This document shows positions 10,578 to 21,420 of a DNA stretch of 64,000 bases, piece after piece (position 1 is the first letter of the stretch; each line of letters begins with the position of its first letter). Under the pieces are notes generated by a model. That model worked only from the letters and a program-made list of their open reading frames with translations, was not told where the DNA came from and did not search any database. Made by a program: the position numbers and the translations under genes. The stretch is from Stomoxys calcitrans (lineage: Eukaryota; Arthropoda; Insecta; Diptera; Muscidae), in contig NC_081554.1 in NCBI RefSeq assembly GCF_963082655.1, positions 39,330,354 through 39,394,353 of the forward strand, in the 5' to 3' direction.

Positions 10578-12508
10578 TTCTTTAAAGCTAGTTAGTTAGT
10601 GGTGTGAGTAACATATAGTTGGCTCCACCCGGTATATAATCATTCCGCATAGTACTAATTGAAACTAGTTTCGTTGAATTGGACACAACGTTTCTATCCG
10701 GCATGAACTCTTAGAACACACGTACTCTCAAATGTTGACAACTCACAATTTCCCTATTTCTTGCCACCTTGTGAAGTCTTATTTAGCCCAGGCTTTAATA
10801 TCTGCCGGAAATATTTAAGCACAGCAATTAACAATTCAATTATGGAGTTTGTGATAAGACCATGTGAATGGCTTGTAAATGGTCTGAGAGGAAATTTAAA
10901 TGCAGCCTTTAACTAACAAAAAAAAAAAAAAATAATAACTAGCTGTCAAAATCATATTTAATCGCCAGCATCGAGTCTTCCAGAAACCATGGAACATACA
11001 AAACATGCCCATCGGATTAGTTTTTCAATTTTATTTTCGTGCCTAAAATGTTGCATCCAACTTGTTCGAAAGAGAAGTCTATGCCGGCCAACATAGGAAG
11101 AGTCATTGGTCTTACCAATGTTGTTTTGGGTATTTTTACAGCTAACCTTAGTTTGGTATGGCCTATCACGAAGTGCTTTTATTACCATTCCGTCATTCAG
11201 TTTAGTGCCCATAACGTTATAAAAACTGCTGCCAAAATCTCCATGGGTAATGCATCGACCATTCTCCACCACTACCAAGCACGGCGAGGCAAGGCATTAA
11301 ATCATAAAACCACAATGTTTCAAGAAAATCATTTAATTTCATTATAAGACAAAAGTAACAGCACAACTCGTACACAGGGGAATAAAACCAATGCAAGCAG
11401 CAATGCGTGTTGCATAGAAATAAATGTCTAGAAAGCAATGCAGAGTCTAGTTTTATAAATGTTTTTCTAATAGCTGAAGGGGTTATGCATAATAAATTCT
11501 TGTTTAGCAGTTTATTATCCCTGTGAGCGAGATCTACTTTGAGTAGATTTATAACAATCACAAAAAGCTTATAGTCTTCACTTGAATCTTAAGATATTTT
11601 ACCACAAGACAAAGGTTTTATGCACAAGGTAGACTTTTTTTAACTTTGCTTAAACGTGATGATTTCTTGAACTTATGAACTCTGACCTCTAATTGGGATT
11701 TGGTGGTAAGTAAGGAACAAGTTGCAAATGGCTTTGATTTTTAATGGGCCTTATCAATGTGAGAAATCAATAGTAAACGATTCATTAATCGTACCCTGCT
11801 GATAGCACGAAGCAAATCAAATAAAATTTAAAGATTTTCCAATTTAAAATGGAAATGTTCGTCCATACCAAAACTTTGCGAATTCAAGCTATAAAAGACA
11901 ATTGTTTTGTATATTTATTGTACAGCAAATAAAGAGAGTTTAGAAAAAATTTTAAACAAATCATAGAAAGATTTGTCAACTAAGACAAATTAGTTCAATA
12001 TTATTTCCTACTTATATTTAATTATATTTTTACAAATTTTAATATAATTTTCAAGTATTTTTTTCCCTGTGAATATCATTTAATAACACATTTTTTTAGT
12101 TTGTTTCTCTTTCGAGACGAGCTCAATGATCGCAGATTTTTTGCAAAGCCAGAGATTGCAAAGCCAGAGAATAACTCAGGGGCCATATTAGCTGTGGAGG
12201 TTTCAAGGGCCATACATTGGTAAGACGTACTCATATCGAATAGACCGCGAAAACGTGTCTACAATGTAAGCACGACACTAACACAAGTCTGACACCTGTC
12301 ACACTAGCTGTCCTTTTCCACCGCATGTATTTTCTTTGTAGTGATAGACTTTTTCTCTATACGACTACTTAGCTTCCATGTCATACCCATGACATTTACA
12401 TATGTGCATTTTTTAAAAATTATATTGATGGCTTCGAACGCCAGACAAGGCAACGGCTCTCGCTGCTGCGCCGTGTACCCATGTTCGAATACCGGCCGGC
12501 TCTGCCGA
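10578..12508. other. Unique AT-rich sequence, no supported gene
   Basis: The longest frames are a 106-codon minus frame (10958-11278) overlapped by a 102-codon plus frame (11039-11347). Neither has a domain I recognise, and mutual overlap on opposite strands suggests chance. No repeats shared with the rest of the window were seen. It could hold host intergenic DNA or exons of a gene I cannot recognise. Confidence 0.45.
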
Positions 12509-13295
12509 TTTTTATACCCTTCACCATAGAATGGGGGCATACTAATCTACACCTCGAAATATTGATCTAGAACCCCATAAAGTATATATATTCTTGATCG
12601 TCTCGACAATCTGATTCGAACTAGCCATGTCCGTCCGTCCGTCTGTCGAAATCACGATAGCGGTCGAACGCGTAGAGTTAGCCGCTTGAAAATTTGCACA
12701 GATGCTTTAAATTCATGTAGGTCGTTGGGGTTGCAAATGGGCCATATCGGTTTAGATTTATATATAGCTCCCATATAAGCCGATCTCCCGATTTAAATTC
12801 TTGAGCCCATGGTAGCCACAATTTTTGTTCGATTCTGTTAAAATTTTGCACATAGTGTGCTGTTAAGACTTCCAACAACTGCGCAAAGTACGGTCCAAAT
12901 CGGTAAACCGATCTCCCGATTTGACTTCTTGAGCCCATGGAAGCCACAATTTTTGTTCTATATGGCTAAAATTTTGCACATAGTGTTCTGTTATGACTTC
13001 CAAGAACTGTGTCAAGTACGGTTAAAAACAATCAAGAACATGATATAGCTCCAATATATACCGATCTCCTGATTTGGCTTTTTGAGCCCTTACCAGCCGC
13101 AATTTTTTTCCCGATTTGGCTGACATTTTGCATATAGTTTTCTGTTATGAATTTCAACAACTGCGCCAAGTACGGTCTAATTCGGTCTATAACTAGATAT
13201 AGCTCCCATATTGCAGCAGAATCAATGTTGGCGGGTTCTCAAGATTCGGTCTGGCCGAACTTAGCACGCTTTTACTTGTTTATTTTCAAGTTTTA
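12509..13295 (+). mobile_element. HINE-A copy, about 0.8 kb
   Basis: It opens with TTTTTATACCCTTCACCATA, has the CCGTCCGTCCGTCTGTCG stretch, three or four modules, and ends with a decayed hairpin ('attcggtctggccgaac') and 'ttagcacgcttttacttgtt'. Confidence 0.65.
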
Positions 13296-13376
13296 TTTGC
13301 TTGTTATAGCGACGATAATTTATTTAATCTAGCTATATCTAGATTGACATAATTGGGCCCTATTACGGTTACGGTT

Positions 13377-14590
13377 TTAGACCTGATAAATCCACCCTAT
13401 AACAGATATTTACACTGCGCCAAATCCTGGAAAAGACCCGAGAAGGAAAAAACAACACCTACCATCTCTTTGTTGACTATAAAAGCCGCTTTAGATAGCC
13501 CTTTACGTTCAAAGGTATTTCAAGCCATGTCTGAGTTTGGTATCCCTGCTAAATTAATAAGACTCTGCAGGATGATACTTGCTGATACGCATTCCTCAGT
13601 AAGAATAGGAAAGAATCTCTCCGAACCATTAAATACCAAACGAGGTTTTAGACAAGGAGACAGCCTATCATGGGATCTCTTTAATATCCTGTTGGAGAAT
13701 ATTATACGAGATACAGATGTGAATAGATATGGCACACTAATCACAAGAGAACACATGCTACTCGCCTATGCCGATGACATCGACATCAAAGGTCGGTCAA
13801 CAGCCGTAGTAACGGCAACCTTTGGAAGAATCGGAAGAGAGTCAGTGAGAATGGGTCTGGCAGTGAATGGAGATAAGACGAAATGGATGGTTTCAACTCC
13901 CAAAACGCCTTGTACAACCGAGCAGATAAGGAAAATGGAGAAAGTTGGGAACCACACTTTGTGATAGTCAGTAACTTTATCTACTTCGACACCGCCGTAA
14001 CCGAAACGAATGACACCAGTTTTGAGATTAAGCGAAGAATAATACTGGCAAACAGATGCTTCTTTGGACTATGTAAGCAGTTTAGAAATAAGGCCACCTC
14101 TCGACAAACGCAGATTACACCATACAAGACACTAATTCTACCCGTGTTGTTATATGGTTCTGAGGCATGGGTACTTGTGAAAGCAGAAGAGACAGTACTT
14201 GGAGTATTCGAGAGAAAGATTCTTCGTAAAATATATGGACCAGTTTGTGTTAATGTAGAATATGGGCGACGTATAAGCCACGAGCTGCATGAGCTGTATG
14301 ACGACGATAGCATAGTTACACGCATCAAGATACCACGGCTGCGTTGGCTAGGTCATGTTGTCAGACTGGATGAAGAAGCATCAGCAAAGAAGTCTTTTGA
14401 AGGCAAACACGGTGGTACACGCAAATCGGAAAGACCAAAAGCCCCATGGAAAGATCAGGTGGTGGGAGACACCTCAAAACTTGGTGTCAGAGATTTTAGA
14501 ATGAGCGCAGAAGATCGAGGCGCTTCTATGTTCGGCTAGTGGAACAAGTATTCTGTCATAGCGAATTAGAGTAAATAAAGTAAAGCTATT
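13377..14590 (+). mobile_element. RTE-clade LINE, 5'-truncated
   Basis: It begins inside the reverse transcriptase at the 'acctgataaatccaccct' motif and runs to the RTE 3' end with a 'gtaaataaagtaaag' tail. It is a 1.2 kb copy in the opposite orientation to the element at 4951-8178. Confidence 0.75.
13380..14539 (+). pseudogene. RTE reverse transcriptase C-terminal half
   Basis: The first frame (13353-13964) carries the RT palm: RLCRMILADTHSSVRIGKN, GFRQGDSLSWDLFN and LLAYADDIDI, so the catalytic YADD box is intact here, unlike in the 4951-8178 copy. A frameshift near 13900 moves the reading to 13883-14539, which holds the thumb and C-terminal region (RWLGHVVRLDEEA, SERPKAPWKDQVV). The fingers and the endonuclease are absent, so the copy is dead. 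Confidence 0.75.
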
Positions 14591-14703
14591 TCTTCGTACC
14601 GACGAAACCAATAAAAACAAGCAACACCAGTATGGAAAGGCTAAAGTCGGGCGGATCCGACTATAAAATATCCTACACTTTCGAGTCTAGGCGCATATAT
14701 ACT

Positions 14704-15374
14704 AGGGGTGATTTTTTAAGAGCTATAGAAAAGTTTTTCATAAAAAAACACAAAGTTCAGACAAATGTATTAAATCTTTATTTGAACCAATAGTACGGTT
14801 CATAAATTTAAAGTCTGAAGATTATTTCATGCAAATGTTGACCGTGACTGTGCCTCAAATGGTCCATCCGCTTAGTCCAATATTGGCATCCTCTTTCCAA
14901 CATTTTGGCCGGTATCTCACGAATAAATGCTTCAATGTTGTCTTCCAATGCGTTAATTGGAGCGGTTTTGTCTGTTTATGTAAAATGTTCACCGATGTAA
15001 AATGTTCACCGAACTCGCCTCTCAATAAAGTGCTGTGTGGCATGTGGCACCGTCTTGTTGAAACCACATGTCATGCATTGAAGCTATTGCATTTTGGGCA
15101 AAAAAAAAAATTAGATATCATCTGACGGTAACGCTCAGCATTCACAGTTACGTTACGATTCGCTTCATCTTTGAAGAAGTACGGTCCAATGATGCCACCC
15201 GCCCATAAACCGCACCAAACTGTGTATTTAGCTGGAAGCTGGATTGCAATGCTTCTGGCTGATCTCTTACAATGCTTCTGGCTGATCTTTACTTCAATGA
15301 CCTGGGGAGGCATCCGATGGGAGAAGTAGCATGGAAAATCTACACGGAGTTTCCTATGATTCAAAAAGGAATCT
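14704..15374 (-). mobile_element. Decayed DD41D-type Tc1/mariner relative, truncated
   Basis: The left end 'ggggtgattttttaagagct' resembles the ends of the DD41D elements at 44194 and 49731. Minus-strand coding remnants include the equivalent of GGIIGPYFFKDEANRNVTVN (within 15071-15403) and HATCHDMWFQQD-like sequence near 15040-15075. It is more diverged than the other copies, so it belongs to an older or different family. Two small internal tandem duplications are visible ('aaaatgttcaccga' twice near 14984-15010; 'aatgcttctggctgatct' twice near 15248-15288). A SINE replaces its 5' half at 15375. Confidence 0.65.
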
Positions 15375-15668
15375 GGAGACCACCGTAGCGTAGAGGTTAG
15401 CATGTCCGCCTTTAACGCCGAACACCTGGTTTAAAATCCTTCCGAGCTCATAAAAAAATTTAGAGGTTATCCACTCCTAATTTTGGCGACATTTGTGAGT
15501 TACTATGCCATGAAAAAACTTCTCCCCAAAGAGGTGTTGCACTGCGGCACGCCGTTTGAACGCGGCTATAAAAAGGAGGCCCTTATCATTGAGTTTAAAA
15601 CTTGAATCGGACAGCACTCATTGATATGTGAGAAGTTTGTCCCTGTCCTTAATGGGATGTTCTGTCAA
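15375..15668 (+). mobile_element. tRNA-derived SINE, copy 1
   Basis: The head resembles a tRNA gene: 'accgtagcgtagaggttagc' carries an A-box-like segment, while the B box is decayed ('ggtttaaaatcc'). The body has 'gttgcactgcggcacgccg', 'aaaaaggaggcccttatca' and 'tgatatgtgagaagtttg', shared with copies at 21537, 25271, 28078, 30719 and 56892. Confidence 0.75.
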
Positions 15669-15671
15669 GTT

Positions 15672-16610
15672 TCATTATACCCACCTCCGAAAGATGGGGG
15701 TATATTCATTTTGTCCCTCCGTTTGCAACATACCGAAACATCCATTTCCGGTCCTATAAAGTATATAAATTCTTCATCGTCGTAAAAAATAGCCATGTCC
15801 GTCTGTCCGCCAGTCTGTTGAAATCACGCTGCAGTCTTTAGAAATAGAGATATTGAGCTGAAACTTTGCACAGATTCTTTTTTTCATCCATAAGCAGGTT
15901 AAGTTCGAAGATGGGCTATATCGGACTATATCTTGATATAGCCCCCATATAGGCCGATCCGCCGATTTAGGGTCTTAGACCCATAAAAGCCACATTTATT
16001 ATCCAATTTTGCTGAAATTTGGGACAGTGAGTTGTGTTAGGCCCTACAATATGTTTTTTCAATTTGGCCCAGATCGTTTCAGATTTGGATATAGCTACCA
16101 TATAGACCGATCTCTTGAATTAAGGTTTTGGGCTCATAAAAAGTGCATTTATTGTCCGATATCGCCGAAATTTGGGACAGTGAGTTAAGTTAGGCCCCTC
16201 GACATCCTTCAGCAATATGGCACAGATCAGTTCAGATTTGGATATAGCTGCCATATAGACTGATATCTCGATATAAAGTTTTGGACCCATAAAAGACGCA
16301 TTTGTTGTCCGATTTTGACGAAATGTGGGACAGTGGGTTAGGTTATGCCCCTCGATATCCTTCTGCAATATGGCACAAATCGGTTCAGATTTGGATACAG
16401 CTGCCATATACACTGATCTCTCGATTTAAGGTCTTGGACCCATAAAAGGCGAAATTATTGTCAGATTTCGCCGAAATTTGGGACAGTGAGTTGTGTTGCA
16501 CCCTTCGACATTGTTCTGCAATTTGGCTCAGATCGGTTCAGATTTGGATATATCTGCCATATAGACCGATCTTTTCATTTAAAGTGTTGGCCCCATTAAA
16601 TGCGCATTTA
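15672..16610 (+). mobile_element. HINE-C copy
   Basis: It opens with TATACCCACCTCCGAAAGATG, followed by 'gtttgcaacataccgaaac' and a CCGTCTGTCCGCC stretch. About five modules of roughly 145-150 bp follow, each with 'gaaatttgggacagtgagtt', 'cagatttggatatagct' and 'ccatatagaccgatct'. The 3' end with hairpin is not seen, so the copy appears 3'-truncated. Confidence 0.6.
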
Positions 16611-17840
16611 CAATATAAGTACATTTTTGTTAACCGCAGTGCGTGCTTGGGTGGGCTAGTGAATATGAAAAGGTGTTTAAGTTCAACCCAATATGGTTTC
16701 AAATCATTATTGAATCCTGTTTTGGTCAATGAACCTGTTCTACCGGTTCTATAATCGAATTTTAAGTCTCTGTCAATTTTGTTTAGATAAAAAAATGCTG
16801 ACCATATTTTTTTAATTTATAGCCTTGACTACGAAAATAAAACAAAAACATTCACACCTCTTGAGTGAGTGAATAACATGACTGTATTACGCACAGACGA
16901 AAGTGATTTATGTATGACTAGGAATTTTTTTGTCGCTTAGTTTGTGGTTAGCTTAGTAAATTAAATTAAGCAGTTGTTAACCCATAAACAAAAACCAGCA
17001 ACTTTAAATATATTCTAATAGAGAAACACGAATTTTTAACATTTCGATGAAAGTGAATCTTTTTTTTTCCATAAACACAAGGTTTGTCGCTTAAGTCTTT
17101 CGATTTGCCTGCAGTATTAAGATCGAAGCGCTACTTTTAAATTCTGGCAATTCTTGCATATATAATAATAAAGAAAGAGGAATGCTTTGGAACCAGATTT
17201 GTGTTTGAATGTATTCTTATTATATACCCATATGCATATGTGTGCGTGTGTGTATACAAACATTTCGATATACGGTCTATATATAATTTAATAGACATTT
17301 AATAATTCGCCTGTTGCTTAGCTGCTAATTAAGGCACATTTAACAATGCCAAACATTAAACAAAATAATTTAAAACACATTTAAAAATATCGAATTTGTA
17401 GCTTAGATAATATCTGCTTACCTGCTTCTGTTTTGTAATAGAATTTGGCTGAAAATCAATATAAAAATTTCAAATTAGTCTAATAGTCACATAAAGAAAG
17501 GTCATTATAACTTAAGCGTTGAAGAGAGTTGTTTCAATGTATTGAGATAAACTTTGAAACAACAGATTGCTATGTTATATTTGTACATGACACAGTACAG
17601 CATATGATGTTAAACATCTGTAAGTTTTTATGGTTTATTGACAAAATTCACTAAACATACCTAAAGTCAGGGGGAGTTACTTGTAGCTTGTCAAACAACC
17701 TATGATACACTACATTTACGACAAATTTTGAAGCAGGTCATTGTTATAAGTTACAAACGGCGTTATAAAAAACGATGTAAGATAAACATTTTTGGAAATG
17801 CCAAAACGCCATAGTTAGCAGACACCTACCATAAAAAAAA
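16611..17840. other. AT-rich unique sequence, no supported gene
   Basis: Long T and A runs and short alternating TG/TA stretches (about 17236-17290). No reading frame longer than about 85 codons and no shared repeat. Nothing recognised. Confidence 0.5.
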
Positions 17841-17841
17841 A

Positions 17842-19786
17842 ACAAGTAAAAAGCCATTAAGTTCAGCCGCGCCGAACTTTGGATACCCACCACCTCGGGT
17901 ATATATGTAAACCCCATTTCGTCACAATCTGGTGAAAATTGGATAACTGGAGGTCCCAAATTCGGCACGGACATTGAGTGGTCTAATATATATGCCACTA
18001 TTCAATATTATATTGGGTTGCCCAAAAAGTAATTGCGGATTTGTCATATAGTCGGCGTTGACAAATTTTTTCACAGCTTGTGACTCTGTAATTGCATTCT
18101 TTCTTCTGTCAGTTATCAGCTGTTACTTTTAGCTTGCTTTAGGAAAAAAAATGTAAAAAAAGTATATTTGATTAAAGTTCATTCTAAGTTTTATTAAAAA
18201 TGCATTTACTTTCTTTTAAAAAATTCGCAATTACTTTTTGGGCAACCCAATAGAACAAAATATTGGTCTTTTTGGCAGATATATCCAATTATAAACCGAT
18301 CTGAACCATATTAAGGTCGGATGTTGGGAGGTCTTAACCTACTCACTGTTGCAAATTTCAGCGAAATCGGGTAATAACAAAGCTTTTATCGTGTTCAGAC
18401 CCTTTATCAGGAGATCGGTCAATATGGTGGCTATATCAATATATAGTCCAATCTGTACCATATTTAGATAGAATATTGGGAGGCTTGAAACTGCACACTA
18501 TTCCAAATTTAAAATAAATCGGATAAAAAATAAAGCTTTTATGGCCTTCAGACCCCTTATCGGGAGATCGGTCTATATGGCAGCTATATTTAAATATAGT
18601 CCGTTCTGAACCACATTTGGGTTGGATGTCGGAAGGCTTAAAATAACCCACTGTTGCAAATTTCAGCGAAATCGGGTAATAAATAAAGCTTTTATGGACT
18701 TCAGACCCTTTATCGGGAGATCGGTCTATATGGTAGCTATATCAAAATATAGACCGATCTGAACCATATTTAGGTCAGATGTCGAAAGGCTCAAGAATAC
18801 CCACTGTTTTAAATGTCAGCGAAATCGGGAAATAAATAAATCTTTAATGGCCTTAAGACCCTTTATCGGAAGATCGGTCTATATGGCAGCTATATCTAAA
18901 TATGGACCGACCTAATCCATATTTAGGTCAGATGTCGAGAGGCTTAAAATAACGCACTGTTGCAAATTTTAGCGAAATCGGGTAGTAACTAAAGCTTTTA
19001 TGGCCTTCAGACCCCTTATCGGTTGATCGGTCTATATGACAGCTATATCTAAATATGCACCGATCTAACCCATACTTATGTCAGATATTGGGAGGCTTGA
19101 AATAACCCACTGTTTTAAATGTCAGCGAAATCGGGAAATAAATAAATCTTTAATGGCCTTAAGACCCTTTATCGAAAGATCGGTCTATATGGCAGCTATA
19201 TCTAAATATGGACCGACCTAATCCATATTTAGGTCAGATGTCGAGAGGCTTAAAATAACGCACTGTTGCAATTTTTAGCGAAATCGGGTAGTAACTAAAG
19301 CTTTTATGGCCTTCAGACCCCTTATCGGTTGATCGGTCTATATGGTAGCTATATCAAAATATGGACCGATCTGAACCATGTTTGGGTCAGTTATCGGGAA
19401 GCCTTGAACTACTCACTGTTTCAAATTTCAGCAAAATGGGATGAAAAGTAAAGCATTTATGGGCATTAGACCCTTTATCGGAAAATCGGTCTATATAGCA
19501 GCTATATCCAAACATGGTCCGATTTGGTCCGTTCAAGAACTTAACCAGCGTGCATCAAAAAGACGTATCTGTGCCACATTTCAGCTCAATATCTCAATTG
19601 TTGAAGGCTCTAGAGCGATTACAACAGACGGACGGACAGACACACGGACATCGTTAAATCGTCTTAGAATTTTACCACGATCCGAAATATATATACTTTG
19701 TAGGGTCGGAAATTGAAGTTTCGATGTGTTGCAAACGGAATGACTAAATGAATATACCCCCAATCCTACGGTGGTGGATATAATTA
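17842..19786 (-). mobile_element. HINE-C copy, about 1.7 kb plus a nested MITE
   Basis: On the minus strand it opens at 19786 with TATATCCACCACCGTAGGAT and a CCGTCCGTCTGT stretch. It then has about ten modules of roughly 150 bp ('agaccgatct', 'tatatggcagctatatc', 'cgataaagggtct'). It ends with an inverted repeat (GGTGGTGGGTATCC), the hairpin AGTTCGGCGCGGCTGAACT and 'tttttacttgttt' at 17842. A mariner MITE is inserted at 18013. Two neighbouring module pairs (about 18790-18960 and 19090-19260) are nearly identical, a sign of recent tandem expansion. Confidence 0.65.
18013..18250. mobile_element. Mariner-derived MITE, copy 2
   Basis: The 238-bp element begins TTGGGTTGCCCAAAAAGTAA and ends with the inverse, with TA immediately on both sides. 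It lies inside a HINE-C element and is in the opposite orientation to copy 1. Confidence 0.88.
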
Positions 19787-19796
19787 CATAAATTTG

Positions 19797-20818
19797 TTTT
19801 TTTATACCCTCCACCATAGGATGGGGGGTATACTTATTTCGTCATTCTGTTTGTAACTATTCGAAATAATCGTCTGAGACCCCATAAAGTATATATATTA
19901 TTGATCGTCGCGAAATTTTCTAGCGATCTAGCCATGTCCGTCCGTCCGTCTGTCTGTCGAAAGCACGCTAACTTCCGAAGGAGTAAAGCTAGCCACTTGA
20001 AATTTTGCACAAATACTGCTTATTGGTGTAGGTCGGTTGGTATTGTAAATGGGCCATATCGGTCCATGTTTTGATATAGCTGCCATATAAACCGATATTG
20101 TGTCTTGACTTCTTGAGTCTCTAGAGTGCGCAATTCTTATCCGACTGGGATGAAATTTTGCACGACGAGTTTTGTTATGATATCCAACAACTGTGCCAAG
20201 TATGGTTCAAATCGGTCCATAACCTGATATAGCTGCCATATAAACCGATCTTGGGTCTTGACTTCTTGAGCATCTAGAGGGCACAATTCCTTTCCGATTT
20301 GGCTGAAATTTTGCAAGCCGTATTTTATTCTTACTTTCAACAACTATGTCAAATAAGGTTCAAATCGCTTCATAACCTGTTATAGCTGCCATATAAACCG
20401 ATCTGGGATCTTGACTTCTTGAGCCTGTAGAGGCCGCAATTATTATTGGATTTGCCTGAAATTTTGTACGATTCTCTCATGACCATCAACATACGTATTT
20501 ATTATGGTCAGAATCGGTCTATAGCCCGATACAGCTCCCATATAAATCGATCTCTCTCTATTTTACTTCTTGAGCCCCCAAAAGGGCGCAATTCTTATTC
20601 GAATTGGCTGACATTTTACACAGGTCTCCAACATATAATTTAATTGTGGTCCAATCCGGACCATATCTTGATATCGCTCTAATAGCAGAGCAAATCTTTT
20701 CTTATATCCTTTTTTGCCTAAGAAGAGATGCCGGGAAAAGAACTCGACAAATGCGATCCACGGTGGAGGGTATATAAAATTCGGCCCGGCCGAACTTAGC
20801 ACGCTTTTACCTGTTTTT
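19797..20818 (+). mobile_element. HINE-A copy with complete ends
   Basis: This is the best small reference copy. It starts after a T run with TATACCCTCCACCATAGG and carries CCGTCCGTCCGTCTGTCTGTC. Four to five modules follow. It ends with ACGGTGGAGGGTATATAA (near-exact inverse of the start), the hairpin TTCGGCCCGGCCGAA (20780-20794), 'cttagcacgcttttacctg' and a T run. Length is about 1.0 kb and there is no coding capacity. Confidence 0.7.
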
Positions 20819-20990
20819 GTTTTTCAATGTAAATGACAATTTCGATATGCATACATAAATCAAAACCTAAAGTATGTCATTAACGCATATTGTAGACACC
20901 TTTCTCCTGGCAAAAGATATTTATGAGGCTTACATGTTCGTCTAACATAAACTTCACATCACCATTACTTGGGCACGGGGTTGTATTACT

Positions 20991-21420
20991 ATGTTCTTAT
21001 CTATTGTCCCAATAGCTAAGTTGGTAGTGGTAGTGCAGTGGTGGTGTAATACGACTGGCCTAGACCTGAATGTTTATTCGAAGAAGACTAAAATCTGCAT
21101 GTTTAAGAAGAAGACGAAGGTGAGGATCCACATTTCCTCATCAGACAAAGGTGAGGGTCCACATTTCCTCAACGGAAAGATTCTGACATCCCTTAAGGTC
21201 AAATACTTGGTAGTGACCTTGGATAGACAACTGAACTGGAAGTGTCATATCTAGGAGCCTATTAAAATGGTTTACATTTATTGGGCACTATTTATACGGC
21301 GCCCATTAATGTTTCGATGTTAGATCTACTTCATTCTCTTGGATTTGGTGGTGGATTGGAGAAGCCAAACTCTTTGTCACTCCCGAAAATCACATTGGAG
21401 CTATATGCGACCCTGAAATA
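20991..21420 (+). mobile_element. I-like LINE fragment (RT thumb region)
   Basis: A plus-strand frame contains VVVQWWCNTTGLDLNVYSKK, FKKKTKVR and LKVKYLVVTLDRQLNWK, which is the conserved 'K-YLGV-LD-KLNW' region downstream of the RT palm in I/Jockey-type LINEs. Downstream, 'gagctatatgcgaccctgaaat' may be RNase H remnant. It is heavily degraded and lacks a catalytic core. Confidence 0.55.

Noticed and set aside
10958..11347. Overlapping frames of 106 (minus) and 102 (plus) codons as a host gene
   Set aside because: No recognisable domain, opposite-strand overlap and no splice or promoter context. A short frame, MEILAAVFITLWALN, on the minus strand briefly suggested a membrane-anchored enzyme start, but nothing after it fits.
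20780..20818. Classical Helitron 3' end (hairpin followed by CTRR)
   Set aside because: The hairpin is present but the element ends in ACTTG or similar with a T run, not CTRR. Helentron-type ends fit better.
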